Shown here: in pieces, positions 15,304-23,104 of the stretch | Numbering within the stretch: position 1 is the first letter of the stretch | How the letters are laid out: every line of letters starts with the position of its first letter | Origin: Catellatospora sp. KI3 | GTDB taxonomy: Bacteria > Actinomycetota > Actinomycetes > Mycobacteriales > Micromonosporaceae | NCBI RefSeq assembly: GCF_029948125.1 | Contig: NZ_JASAMB010000022.1 | Span: 62,001 to 126,000 of the forward strand | Length of the DNA: 64,000 nucleotides | Reading direction: 5' to 3' | Notes under the pieces: generated by a model | What the model saw: only the letters and a program-made list of their open reading frames with translations | Told to the model about the DNA's origin: nothing | Database searches by the model: none | Translations under genes and position numbers: made by a program

Positions 15304-15327
15304 AAAGCGCCAATACGAACGAACCAC
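15265..15327 (-). CDS. Putative aromatic leader peptide of DAHP synthase
   Basis: This 20-codon frame from GTG 15327 reads MVRSYWRFTLALGGAGGSLR. It has Tyr, Trp and Phe codons together at positions 5, 6 and 8, which are the three end products of the pathway. Its stop lies in the loop of the pause hairpin, as expected of an attenuator. The ribosome-binding site is weak (GGGTAG 11 bases upstream). It is too short to judge by coding statistics. A competing frame through the region reads RWLWVEP but has no close start. Confidence 0.5.
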   Translation of the reverse strand: MVRSYWRFTLALGGAGGSLR

Positions 15328-15524
15328 GGCGACGAGTCTACCCGATCGAGGACGCTTGGGAAGGCCCGGACATCGATGGGGCTGCGTGGGGACCGACACT
15401 TTCCGCACTCTGGGATGGGACGAACGGGCACAGGGGCGCTGTTGTGGGGATCGACTCATGGCCGGGCCCCGGGGTGTACGCATACGCTGGGCCGTCCGGA
15501 GTCCGTACGGCCAGAGGAGGGCAT

Positions 15525-16172
15525 GTGTCGACCGCGCCCCTGCCTGCCACCCGCACGCTGTCCGACAACGTCTACCGGTGGCTGCGCGACCAGATCGTGC
15601 TCGGCAAGCTCGGCCCGAACGAGCCGCTGGTCGAGGCTGCGATCGCGGAGAAGCTGCAGGTCAGCCGTACCCCCATCCGGGAGAGCATGCAGCGCCTGGC
15701 CGCCGACGGCCTGATCGTGTCGCACCGCCGCCGCTGGATCGTGCGCCAGCACGACCGCGACGAGATCGTCGCGATCTACGAGGTGCGGATGGCGCTGGAG
15801 TCGTTCGCGGCCCGGTTCGCCTGCCAGCGCGCCACCGACGCGGAGCTGGCCGCCGTCGAGCGCCTGTGCGGCAGCTGGACCGGCGGCACCGGCGGCGGCT
15901 TCGACTTCGTGGTCTTCAACGACCGGTTCCACAGCCTGATCGTGGACGCCGCGCACAACCCCCGGCTGGCCCGCACCATCGAGCAGAACCACCTGTACTT
16001 CTTCAACAGCCAGGTCGCCGAGCACTACGCGGCCGCCGACGTGCAGTCCTCCCAGGACGAGCACGTCGCGCTGGTGGCGAGCCTGCTGGCGCGCGACGCC
16101 GACCGGGCCGCGGAGATCTCGCGGCGCCACGCCGAGGACGCCCTGACGCTGATCCTGGAGCGCATGTTCTAG
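15525..16172 (+). CDS. GntR-family (FCD subgroup) transcriptional regulator
   Basis: The 215-residue protein has a GntR winged helix (about residues 10-75, LVEAAIAEKLQVSRTPIRESMQRLAADGLI) followed by an all-helical FCD effector domain. The His/Asp/Asn pattern of that domain (FNDRFHSLIVDAAHN, then DEHVALVASLLARD) suggests a metal-bound carboxylate ligand. The GTG at 15525 has AGAGGAGG four bases upstream; longer in-frame versions lack this. No metabolic gene is adjacent on the same strand, so its targets are unknown. Confidence 0.9.
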   Translation: MSTAPLPATRTLSDNVYRWLRDQIVLGKLGPNEPLVEAAIAEKLQVSRTPIRESMQRLAADGLIVSHRRRWIVRQHDRDEIVAIYEVRMALESFAARFACQRATDAELAAVERLCGSWTGGTGGGFDFVVFNDRFHSLIVDAAHNPRLARTIEQNHLYFFNSQVAEHYAAADVQSSQDEHVALVASLLARDADRAAEISRRHAEDALTLILERMF

Positions 16173-16181
16173 CCGCCGCCC

Positions 16182-16255
16182 GTCAGTGCGGCCAGGCGCG
16201 CAGCGCAGCGTCGGCGCCGTCAGCCCGGCCAGGCGCGCAGCGCGGCGTCGGCGCC
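16182..16255. repeat. 37-bp tandem duplication spanning the 3' end of a TetR gene
   Basis: Bases 16182-16218 and 16219-16255 match at 34 of 37 positions. The right copy encodes the C-terminal codons and stop of the TetR gene on the minus strand. The left copy lies beyond the stop and has begun to diverge. 37 is not a multiple of three, so only a duplication outside the frame could be tolerated. It is probably a recent replication-slippage event. Confidence 0.85.
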
Positions 16256-16786
16256 GTCGACGAGCCGGTCGAACGAGTGGTCCACCGACTGGGGCAGCCC
16301 GAACCCGCCCGCCAGCTCCAGGCTCACGAACCCGTGCAGCGTGCTGCGCAGCATCCTGGTCGCGTCGACGGCCGCCTCGCCCGCGACGCCGTAGCCCCGC
16401 AGCACCGCGAAGATCGCGCCGACCGCACGCTCACCGGCGCTGACGTGCGCCGGGTCGGCCGGGTCGGGCACCCGCTGCGCGAACGGGTAGCGGCCGGGCA
16501 GTTCGCGGGCGTACGCGCGGTAGGCCGCCGCCACGGCCCGCAGCGCGTCGGCGCCCGCCCGGCCCGCCGCCGCGCGCTCCAGCACCCCCGCGAACTGCTC
16601 GGTCACCGCCGCCGAGACCAGCTGCTGCAGCGCCTCCAGGCTGCGTACGTGCTTGTACAGCGACGGCGTGGCCACCCCCGTGCGCGCCGCGACCGCGGCC
16701 AGGGTCAGCGCGGCGGCGCCCTGCTCGTCCACCACCGCCAGCGCCGCCTCGACGACCGCGCCCGTGGACAGCCCGGCCCTAGGCAC
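16220..16786 (-). CDS. TetR-family regulator with WHG-type C-terminal domain
   Basis: The 188-residue protein has a TetR helix-turn-helix at about residues 8-55 (LTLAAVAARTGVATPSLYKHVRSLEAL). The helical C-terminal domain contains RSTLHGFVSLELAGGFGLPQSVDHSFDRLVDG, typical of the subgroup often controlling hydrolases. Its GTG start overlaps the stop of the upstream hydrolase by eight bases, so translation is coupled. It likely represses the pair through tandem AT-rich operators at 17598-17636. Confidence 0.9.
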   Translation of the reverse strand: MPRAGLSTGAVVEAALAVVDEQGAAALTLAAVAARTGVATPSLYKHVRSLEALQQLVSAAVTEQFAGVLERAAAGRAGADALRAVAAAYRAYARELPGRYPFAQRVPDPADPAHVSAGERAVGAIFAVLRGYGVAGEAAVDATRMLRSTLHGFVSLELAGGFGLPQSVDHSFDRLVDGADAALRAWPG

Positions 16787-17609
16787 GCACCACCTCGGCG
16801 AGGAAGCCGGTGATCGCGGCGGCGGTCTGCTCGGGCAGCTCGGCGTGCGGGTAGTGCCCGGCGCCGTCGAGCAGGCGCACCCGCACCGCGCTCGCGTACG
16901 GCCCGAGCGCCTGCTCCTGCGCGCGCGCCTCGGCGGCCGGGTCGGGGAAGTCGGGGTCGGCGGTGCCCATCACGATCAGGGTAGGGCAGGTGACGCCCGG
17001 GATCGCCGCGTTGCCCTCGCGCGCGTCGGCCAGCAGCCCGCGCAGCGCCGCCAACCGGCCCGGCTCGCCCATGTTCGCCTGAAGTCTGCGCAGGTAGGCC
17101 GGGAAGTCCTCGGGTTTGGCCGCCTTGTACAGCCCCGCGTAGAAGCCGCGCGTCCACAGCAGGGCGCTGCGGGTGACCGCCGCGACCGCCAGCTTCAGGA
17201 CGGGATTCAGCTCGACCTCGTTGAGGAAGCCCGCGATCAGCACGATCGCGGTGACGCGGTCCGGTGCGGACGCGGCGGCGCGGATCGCCGAGGCGGTGGT
17301 GGCGGAGTGTCCGACCACGACGGCGGGGCCGCCCAGGTGCGCGATCAGGGCCAGAGCGTCCTCGGCGCACGCGTCGCTGCCGTAGCGGCCCCAGCCGGTG
17401 CTGGATTCGCCGTGCCCGCGCACGTCGAGCTGGGCGACGCGGTAGCCCGCCGCGGCCAGGCGCGCGGTGGTGAAGCGGTAGGCCGAGCGCAGGTCGCCCA
17501 TGCCGGGCAGGCACACGACCAGCGGTCCGTCGGCGGGGCCGGTGAGGTCGTAGGACAGGCGGCCGCCGGGGATGTCGAGGAACAGGGTCTCGCTTTGGCT
17601 AATGTTCAT
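16779..17609 (-). CDS. Alpha/beta-hydrolase
   Basis: The 276-residue alpha/beta-hydrolase has the oxyanion region CLPGMGDLRSAYR, the nucleophile elbow GHSATT (Ser is the nucleophile), an acid at GTADPDFPDP and the catalytic His at GAGHYPH. A helical lid lies in the middle. It resembles esterases and lactone or epoxide hydrolases; the substrate is unknown. ATG 17609 lies within an AT-rich tandem repeat that probably forms the operator of the coupled TetR regulator. The longer frame to 18446 on this strand is a shadow of the opposite MBL gene. Confidence 0.9.
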   Translation of the reverse strand: MNISQSETLFLDIPGGRLSYDLTGPADGPLVVCLPGMGDLRSAYRFTTARLAAAGYRVAQLDVRGHGESSTGWGRYGSDACAEDALALIAHLGGPAVVVGHSATTASAIRAAASAPDRVTAIVLIAGFLNEVELNPVLKLAVAAVTRSALLWTRGFYAGLYKAAKPEDFPAYLRRLQANMGEPGRLAALRGLLADAREGNAAIPGVTCPTLIVMGTADPDFPDPAAEARAQEQALGPYASAVRVRLLDGAGHYPHAELPEQTAAAITGFLAEVVRA

Positions 17610-17636
17610 AGCTAAAAAGCTAATGGCAATAGCTAA
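17598..17636 (-). promoter_or_regulatory. Tandem 18-bp operator repeats overlapping the hydrolase start
   Basis: GCTAATGTTCATAGCTAA (17598-17615) and GCTAATGGCAATAGCTAA (17619-17636) are direct repeats with a 21-base period, two helical turns, and each is itself nearly palindromic. The hydrolase ATG lies inside the first unit. The A+T content is sharply higher than in the neighbours. Binding of two TetR dimers on one helix face would block expression of the hydrolase/TetR pair (inference). Confidence 0.75.
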
Positions 17637-17672
17637 GGCTGTCAAGGGCGGGCGGTGACTAGGGTGGAAGCC

Positions 17673-18326
17673 GTGGCATACACCGGAGACGTGACCCGGC
17701 GCGGCGGCGCCGACGTGCGGGAACTGGGCGAGCTGACCATCGGCAAGGTCTCGGTCGGACCGCACGACAACAACGCGTACCTGCTGCGCTGCCGTAAGAC
17801 CGGGGAGCAGCTGCTCATCGACGCGGCCAACGACGCGGACACCCTGATCGAACTCGCCGGACCGGCGGGCCTGGCCACCGTGGTGACCACCCACCGGCAC
17901 GGCGACCACTGGCAGGCACTGGCCGAAGTGGTCGCCGCGACCGGGGCGACCGCGATCGCACACCCGGCCGACGCGGGCGAGCTGCCGGTCGAGGCCGAGA
18001 CCGTCGAGGAAGGCTGGCCGGTACGGGTCGGCGACGTCGAGCTGGAGGTCATCCACCTGGTCGGGCACACGCCCGGCTCGATCGCGCTGCTCTACCGCGA
18101 CCCGCAGGGGCACCCGCACCTGTTCACCGGCGACTCGTTGTTCCCCGGCGGCGTGGGCAACACCTGGGGCGACCCGGCGGCGTTCGCCTCGCTGATCGCC
18201 GACGTGCAGACGAAGATCTTCGACCGGCTGCCCGACGACACCTGGTTCTACCCCGGCCACGGCAAGGACAGCACCCTCGGCAGGGAGCGCCCGTCGCTCC
18301 CGGAGTGGCGCGCCAGGGGCTGGTGA
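17673..18326 (+). CDS. Metallo-beta-lactamase-fold hydrolase, glyoxalase II-like
   Basis: The 217-residue MBL-fold enzyme has the metal motif THRHGDHW (His74 to His79), then GHTPGS, GDSLF with the bridging Asp, and a final YPGHG. A thiol-ester hydrolase such as glyoxalase II is the nearest general class, but many such proteins are uncharacterised. GTG 17673 is chosen because GGTGGAAG precedes it and family homology starts with MAYTGDVT; a GTG at 17655 is an alternative. It is divergent from the hydrolase operon and monocistronic. Confidence 0.88.
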   Translation: MAYTGDVTRRGGADVRELGELTIGKVSVGPHDNNAYLLRCRKTGEQLLIDAANDADTLIELAGPAGLATVVTTHRHGDHWQALAEVVAATGATAIAHPADAGELPVEAETVEEGWPVRVGDVELEVIHLVGHTPGSIALLYRDPQGHPHLFTGDSLFPGGVGNTWGDPAAFASLIADVQTKIFDRLPDDTWFYPGHGKDSTLGRERPSLPEWRARGW

Positions 18327-18374
18327 CGCGCACCCTGGCACCCGCGCGCCACGTGCGACGCGCCGCGTGCGTTG

Positions 18375-18438
18375 GTGCAGTTTCGGGGAAAGTGCTCGAA
18401 TCTTGGGCCGCTTTCGTGCAGTTTCCCCGAAACTGCAC
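18375..18438. repeat. Palindromic repeat, TTTCGGGGAAAGTGC family, copy B
   Basis: GTGCAGTTTCGGGGAAAGTG and its near complement CAGTTTCCCCGAAACTGCAC enclose a short spacer. It lies between convergent genes, 49 bases after the MBL stop and 60 bases before the end of the opposing gene. It is likely a two-way terminator. Confidence 0.88.
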
Positions 18439-18497
18439 GCGATCATGGGCGCGCGCGGACGCGCGGGCGGGGCGGGCGGGCGCGGGCGGGGCGGGGG

Positions 18498-18998
18498 TCA
18501 GGCGCCGGTGACCAGGATGGGGTGGAAGGTGTCCGGGGTGGCGGCGCAGGCCAGGTCGAAGCTTTCGCCGATCTCGCCGGAGACGGGCTGCGCCATCAGG
18601 AACAGCGAGCTCTTGGCGACGTAGCGCACCGGCTCGGCGTCGGGTGCGGTGCGGACCAGGGCCTCGCCCGCCGCGCAGCCGTTCAGCACGACGATCACGC
18701 CGTACAGGCGGGTGGCCTGGGGTGTGGTGCCGTCGCCGCAGGTGCGGACGGTGTTCGACTCGCCGCTCTTGGGCACCACGGTGAGGTGCCAGCAGGAGGT
18801 CTCGGCCGGGTCGGTCCAGAGCAGCATCCGGCCGCCGCGCACCGGGGTCTCGACGATGACGGCGGCGTCGTCCGGCACCGCCTGCGGCTGCTGGGCCGAG
18901 TCGGATCCGGGCACGCTGATACAGCTGGTGAAGGCGGCGGCGGCACCGGCGGCGGTCAGGGCGAGCAGGGCCGCCAGCAGGCGTTGCCGTCGATCCAC
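18498..18998 (-). CDS. Putative secreted lipoprotein of unknown function
   Basis: The 166-residue protein has an N-terminal signal (MDRRQRLLAALLALTAAG) and a possible lipobox ending in Cys26 (AFTSC). The mature part contains four further cysteines (SCWHL, RTCGDG, NGCAAG, LACAA) that could form two disulphides. No family is recognised. It ends next to palindromic repeat B. Confidence 0.7.
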   Translation of the reverse strand: MDRRQRLLAALLALTAAGAAAAFTSCISVPGSDSAQQPQAVPDDAAVIVETPVRGGRMLLWTDPAETSCWHLTVVPKSGESNTVRTCGDGTTPQATRLYGVIVVLNGCAAGEALVRTAPDAEPVRYVAKSSLFLMAQPVSGEIGESFDLACAATPDTFHPILVTGA

Positions 18999-19057
18999 CC
19001 GTACCCCCTGATGGTGTGTCGCCGCTCACGGTCTCGGCGGGTGGGTAGACCGTACCG

Positions 19058-19088
19058 GGTCGGCGGCCGATGCAGAAGGCCGCCGACC
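19058..19088 (-). terminator. Hairpin terminator after the GH3 gene
   Basis: A perfect 11-bp stem (GGTCGGCGGCC at 19058-19068, complement at 19078-19088) with a 9-base loop begins 13 bases after the GH3 stop on the minus strand. It has no U-tract. Confidence 0.7.
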
Positions 19089-19101
19089 AGGCCAGCGCAC
19101 C

Positions 19102-20937
19102 TCAGTACGTAAGCCCGAAGCCCTGCGGGAACAGCGGCGTCTTGCCGTCCCCGGCGTTGATCGGCTGCTGGGACAGCGACGTCATCCAGGTCATCGGGGT
19201 CTTGCCGGTGGGTGCGACCGCGCCGAACAGCACGTCGGCCACGCCCGCGCCCTCGGTGCCGGGCAGCCAGGCGGCGAGCAGCGCGTTCCAGTTCGGCAGC
19301 TGGGCGGCGACGTCCAGCGGCCGGCCGGAGACCAGCACCACGATCACCGGTACGCCCGCCTTGCGCAGCGTGTCGAGGGTGCGCAGGTCGTCGCGGTCCA
19401 GGCCCATGCTGGTGGTCCGGTCGCCCTGGCCCTCGGCGTACGGGGTCTCGCCGACGACCGCGATGGCGGCCCGGTAGCTGCCGTCGATCCCGGTGCCGCG
19501 CTGGTTGTAGGTGACGGTCGTGCCCGACCCGACGGCGGCGCGGATGCCCTGCAGGATCGTGGTGCCGGGCGTGATCGCCCCGGAGCCGCCCTGCCAGGAG
19601 ACGGTCCAGCCGCCCGACTGGTAGCCGATGTTGTCGGCGCTCCTGCCGGCCACGAAGATCTTCCCGCCGTCGCGGGCCAGCGGCAGCACCCCGCCCGCGT
19701 TCTTGAGCAGCACCTGCGACCGGCTCACCGCCTGCCGGGCCAGGGCCCGGTGCGTCGTGCCGCCCACCGTCGGCGTGTACGACCGGTCGGTCAGCGGCCG
19801 CTCGAACAGCCCCAGCTCGAACTTCTTGGTCAGGATGCGCCGGTTGGCGTCGTCGACCCGGGCCAGGGTGATGCGGCCGTTCTGCACCTCGGCCTTGAGC
19901 GTGGTGAGGAAGGTCTTCCAGGCGGTCGGCACCATCACCATGTCGATGCCCGCGTTGATCGAGGCGGTCACCTCGGCCGCGGTGAAGCCGGACTGCCCGT
20001 CGATCTGGTCGATGCCGTTCCAGTCTGAGACGACGAACCCGGAGAAGCCCAGCTCGCCCTTGAGCACGTCGGTGATCAGGTACCGGTTGCCGTGCAGCTT
20101 CACGCCGTTCCAGCTGCTGTACGAGATCATCACCGAGCCGACCCCGCGCGACACCGCCGCCTGGAACGGCGGCAGGTGGACCGACCGCAGCTGCGCCTCG
20201 GTGAGCTGCGTGTCGCCCTGGTCGTCCCCGACGGTCGTGCCGCCGTCGCCGATGTAATGCTTCGCGGTGGCCAGCACCGAGGCGGGGCCGCCCAGCGCCG
20301 TACCCTGCAGGCCGGTGATGATCGTGGTCATCGCGGCGGGGATGTCGGGCGTCTCGCCGAACGACTCGTAGGTGCGCCCCCAGCGGTCGTCGCGGGCCAC
20401 GCACAGGCAGGGGGCGAAGTCCCAGTCGACGCCGGTTCCGGACACCTCCTCGGCGACCGCCCGGCCGATCTGCTGCACCAGCGCCGGATCGCCGGTCGCG
20501 CCCAGGCCGATGTTGTGCGGGAAGATCGTCGCCCCGACGACGTTGTTGTGGCCGTGCACCGCGTCCACGCCGTAGACCATCGGGATGGCCAGCGGGGTGG
20601 CCAGGGCGGCGCGCTGGAGGTTGTCGTACATGTCGGCCCAGCTCGCGGCGGTGTTGGGCGAGGGGGCCGAGCCGCCGCCGGACAGGATCGAGCCGAGCCG
20701 GTAGGCGGTGACGTCGGCGGGCGTCGCCGAGGCGCGCTCGGCCTGGGTCATCTGGCCCAGCTTCTCGTCCAGGCTCATCCGCGACAGCAGGTCGGCGACG
20801 CGGGTCGGCACCGGCAGCGAAGGATCCTGGTACGGCAGCACGGCCGCCGACGCCGGAGCAGTCGGACCGATCAGGACGGTGAGCAGCAGCAGGGGCACGG
20901 CCGCGCGGCTCAGCCGGCGGCGCAGGGTGTGGTTCAC
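19102..20937 (-). CDS. Secreted GH3 beta-glucosidase / exo-beta-glucanase
   Basis: The 611-residue enzyme has a signal peptide (cleavage near APASA at about 31). The GH3 N-terminal barrel shows LDEKLGQMTQAERA, GATIFPHNIGLGA and KHYIGDGGT, with nucleophile Asp305 in VVSDWNG. The second domain has GETPYAEGQGD, where Glu502 corresponds to the acid/base of the barley ExoI type. The length and the absence of a PA14 insert fit exo-acting glucan beta-glucosidases. It would release glucose from beta-1,3/1,4-glucan outside the cell. It is monocistronic; no sugar regulator is adjacent. Confidence 0.93.
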   Translation of the reverse strand: MNHTLRRRLSRAAVPLLLLTVLIGPTAPASAAVLPYQDPSLPVPTRVADLLSRMSLDEKLGQMTQAERASATPADVTAYRLGSILSGGGSAPSPNTAASWADMYDNLQRAALATPLAIPMVYGVDAVHGHNNVVGATIFPHNIGLGATGDPALVQQIGRAVAEEVSGTGVDWDFAPCLCVARDDRWGRTYESFGETPDIPAAMTTIITGLQGTALGGPASVLATAKHYIGDGGTTVGDDQGDTQLTEAQLRSVHLPPFQAAVSRGVGSVMISYSSWNGVKLHGNRYLITDVLKGELGFSGFVVSDWNGIDQIDGQSGFTAAEVTASINAGIDMVMVPTAWKTFLTTLKAEVQNGRITLARVDDANRRILTKKFELGLFERPLTDRSYTPTVGGTTHRALARQAVSRSQVLLKNAGGVLPLARDGGKIFVAGRSADNIGYQSGGWTVSWQGGSGAITPGTTILQGIRAAVGSGTTVTYNQRGTGIDGSYRAAIAVVGETPYAEGQGDRTTSMGLDRDDLRTLDTLRKAGVPVIVVLVSGRPLDVAAQLPNWNALLAAWLPGTEGAGVADVLFGAVAPTGKTPMTWMTSLSQQPINAGDGKTPLFPQGFGLTY

Positions 20938-21155
20938 GCGTTCTCCCAGGGACGGTAGGAGTTCGACAGATCCCTATATCGTCCGCCGGGGCGGGGGGCC
21001 GGGGCACGGGCCGATCGCCGGATGCGGCTGTCGCGGGCCGGTCGCGGCATCCGCTGAGCTGCTGTGTCGCCGCACACCAAGCCGTGGCGGGGACTTCCCG
21101 GCGGGTGCGGCTTCGGTTAGCTTGGTCAATCCGTACCCCAGGATGAGGTCTTCTC

Positions 21156-21362
21156 ATGGTCACCACCGAGCCCGCCACCGCCGACCGGCTGCTGCTGGTC
21201 CAGGTCGTGGCCGCCGGAGAGTGGCTGGTGGAGCTGGCCGAGACCGTCATGATCCGCCCCGGGCAGCGGCACTGGTTCGACGACGGCACCCTGTACGTCC
21301 TCTCGCCGAGCGGCGCGCTGCGTACGGTGCGGGGTGTCGGGTTTCATCGCTGTGTCCGATAA
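21156..21362 (+). CDS. Small hypothetical protein
   Basis: The 68-residue reading frame has ATG 21156 and a modest upstream AGGATGAGG. The protein is mostly hydrophobic with no clear membrane helix, signal or motif (VVAAGEWLVELAETVMIRPG). It precedes the phosphotransferase gene by 40 bases on the same strand. The ORF could be real, but there is no family support. Confidence 0.45.
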   Translation: MVTTEPATADRLLLVQVVAAGEWLVELAETVMIRPGQRHWFDDGTLYVLSPSGALRTVRGVGFHRCVR

Positions 21363-21402
21363 CCGTTCGCCTTCGGCTCACCCGCGCCCCTAGCCTGGGC
21401 CG

Positions 21403-22365
21403 ATGCGTGCTGAGGAGTGGGCGCTGGCCCAGGACTGGATCGCCGCGACACTGGTCGACCGGGGCACCCCGGCGACCGGCCCCGCGGTGGTCGACCGGGT
21501 GCGGCCGTGGTCGACGACGGCCCGGGTGCCGGTCGCGGGCGGGCAGGTGTGGTTCAAGTACAACAACGCCGGTTCGCGCTACGAGGCGGCGCTGATGCGG
21601 CTGCTGGCCTCGATCGCCCCGCACGACATGCTGGTGCCGCTGGCCGTCGACGTCGAGCGCGGCTGGATGCTGCTGCCCGACGGCGGCCCGACGCTGCGCG
21701 AGATCACCGCCGACACGTTCGACCGGGACCGCTGGGAGGAGCTGCTGCGCCGGTACGCGGCCCTGCAGCGCGCCACCGCTCCGCACGCCGCGGACATGCT
21801 CGCCGCCGGGGTCCCCGACTTCCGCCCGCACACCGTCGCCGCCCAGTACGAGAAGCTGCTCACCGACCCGTACGTGCTGGCCAACCTCGACGGCGACCGG
21901 ATCGGGGCGCTGCGCGACTGGCTGCCCCGGATCGAGCGGCTGTGCGCGCGGCTGGCCGCCGACGGCATCGCCCCGGGCGTGCAGCACGACGACATGCACC
22001 CGAGCAACGTCTTCGCCGACGCCGGCGGCGGCCTGCGCTTCTTCGACTTCGGCGACGCCAGCGTGGCGCATCCGTTCGGGTCGATGCTGGTCGCGCTGCG
22101 GGTGGTGCACCGCGACGCCAAGGTGGAGCACAGGGATCCGCTGCTGTACGAGCTGCGCGACCTCTACCTCTCCGCCTGGACCGCCGACGGCCGCGACCTG
22201 CCCGAACTGCGCGAGCTGTGCCAGGACGCGATCGTGGTCGCCAAGATCGGCAAAGCGCTGTCCTACCAGCGGTCGCTCTGCGACGCCACCGAGGAGGCGC
22301 TGGCCGAGCACGGCGAGAGCATCTACGGGTGGCTGGAGGAGCTGCTCGGCCCGGACGTGATCTGA
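21403..22365 (+). CDS. Aminoglycoside-phosphotransferase-like (APH) kinase
   Basis: The 320-residue protein has the eukaryotic-like kinase fold of the APH family. The catalytic loop is VQHDDMHPSNVF (Brenner motif, catalytic Asp) and the metal motif is FFDFGDASVAHP. The N-lobe nucleotide-binding Lys is in VWFKYNN. It probably phosphorylates a small molecule; an antibiotic or a metabolite is equally possible. The Phe/Gly-rich DFGD segment is typical of the actinobacterial subgroup without a known substrate. It is monocistronic. Confidence 0.88.
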   Translation: MRAEEWALAQDWIAATLVDRGTPATGPAVVDRVRPWSTTARVPVAGGQVWFKYNNAGSRYEAALMRLLASIAPHDMLVPLAVDVERGWMLLPDGGPTLREITADTFDRDRWEELLRRYAALQRATAPHAADMLAAGVPDFRPHTVAAQYEKLLTDPYVLANLDGDRIGALRDWLPRIERLCARLAADGIAPGVQHDDMHPSNVFADAGGGLRFFDFGDASVAHPFGSMLVALRVVHRDAKVEHRDPLLYELRDLYLSAWTADGRDLPELRELCQDAIVVAKIGKALSYQRSLCDATEEALAEHGESIYGWLEELLGPDVI

Positions 22366-22444
22366 GCCCTCACGTGACCGGGGTGGTGCTCACCCACTAG
22401 GTTCGAGGCGCCATGAGCAACGCGGGTCGATGGGATGGTGCGCC

Positions 22445-22717
22445 GTGTCGGATGGGTCGGCCGTGCTGTGGACGCTGCTCGCGCTGGCGGTGCTGGCGGT
22501 GCTCGCCTTCCTCGGCATCGTGGTGAAGTTCGTGGCCAACGCGGCCGTCAAGTACTCGCGGCGCAAGCCCGTGCAGGCGGCGGCGTTCTTCGCCGTGCCC
22601 GGCGGGCTGGCGACCTTCACCGCGACCTTCTTCCACGTCGCGCTGGTGCCCGCGATGGTGATCGGCCTCGTCGCGGGCCTGGCCGTGTTCCTGCTGGTCG
22701 CCGTCGAACTCGGCTGA
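22445..22717 (+). CDS. Small two-helix membrane protein
   Basis: The 90-residue protein starts at GTG 22445 (MSDGSAVLW; an ATG at 22430 is an alternative). It has a first hydrophobic helix (about 6-30), a basic loop KYSRRKPVQ and a second helical region (about 45-88). No recognised motif. It may be co-transcribed with the following small gene, 86 bases downstream. Confidence 0.6.
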   Translation: MSDGSAVLWTLLALAVLAVLAFLGIVVKFVANAAVKYSRRKPVQAAAFFAVPGGLATFTATFFHVALVPAMVIGLVAGLAVFLLVAVELG

Positions 22718-22803
22718 CCGCCGCGGCCGGTCCCGGTCGCGGCCGGACTGATGTTTTTGGACACAGTGGCCGGTCGGCGCGGGCGGTGGGGCACAATGGC
22801 GCC

Positions 22804-23097
22804 ATGGTTCGCTGGGAATACGCACGCTTCGAGTACCGCTCGGCCGGGTCGCTCGGCGGCGACCGCTTCATGGACTGGGACGCCGCCTTCCACCACGCGC
22901 GCGGCGTGGAGCGGTGGGGCACCGACGAGCGCTTCGACGACCTGCGCCACCTCAACCGCCTGGGCCGCGACGGCTGGCAGGTGTACGACCGCGGCGCCGT
23001 CTACCTCGCCTCCGACCCGCACCGGATGCACTCGGTGACCTACTCCCTGCGCCGCGCCATCAAGGTCGGTCCGCCGCCGGGCGCGACGCAGGGCTGA
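22804..23097 (+). CDS. Small protein resembling DUF4177-type domains
   Basis: The 97-residue protein begins VRWEYARFEYRS and contains LNRLGRDGWQVYDRGAVYL. The opening WEY strand followed by LNxLGxxGW recalls DUF4177, a small alpha/beta domain of unknown role. The similarity is by eye only. ATG 22804 lies in a short gap with no strong ribosome-binding site. It is convergent with the methyltransferase gene, seven bases apart. Confidence 0.6.
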   Translation: MVRWEYARFEYRSAGSLGGDRFMDWDAAFHHARGVERWGTDERFDDLRHLNRLGRDGWQVYDRGAVYLASDPHRMHSVTYSLRRAIKVGPPPGATQG

Positions 23098-23104
23098 GCC
23101 GGGC

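Noticed and set aside
15183-15431. Alternative leader frame containing RWLWVEP
   Set aside because: It has no start codon near the Trp codons, and the frame with YWRF fits hairpin positions and stop placement better.
20938-20960. Half of a CebR-like box (TGGGAG) upstream of the GH3 gene
   Set aside because: Only one half-site is present, with no inverted partner, so a cellobiose-type operator cannot be supported.
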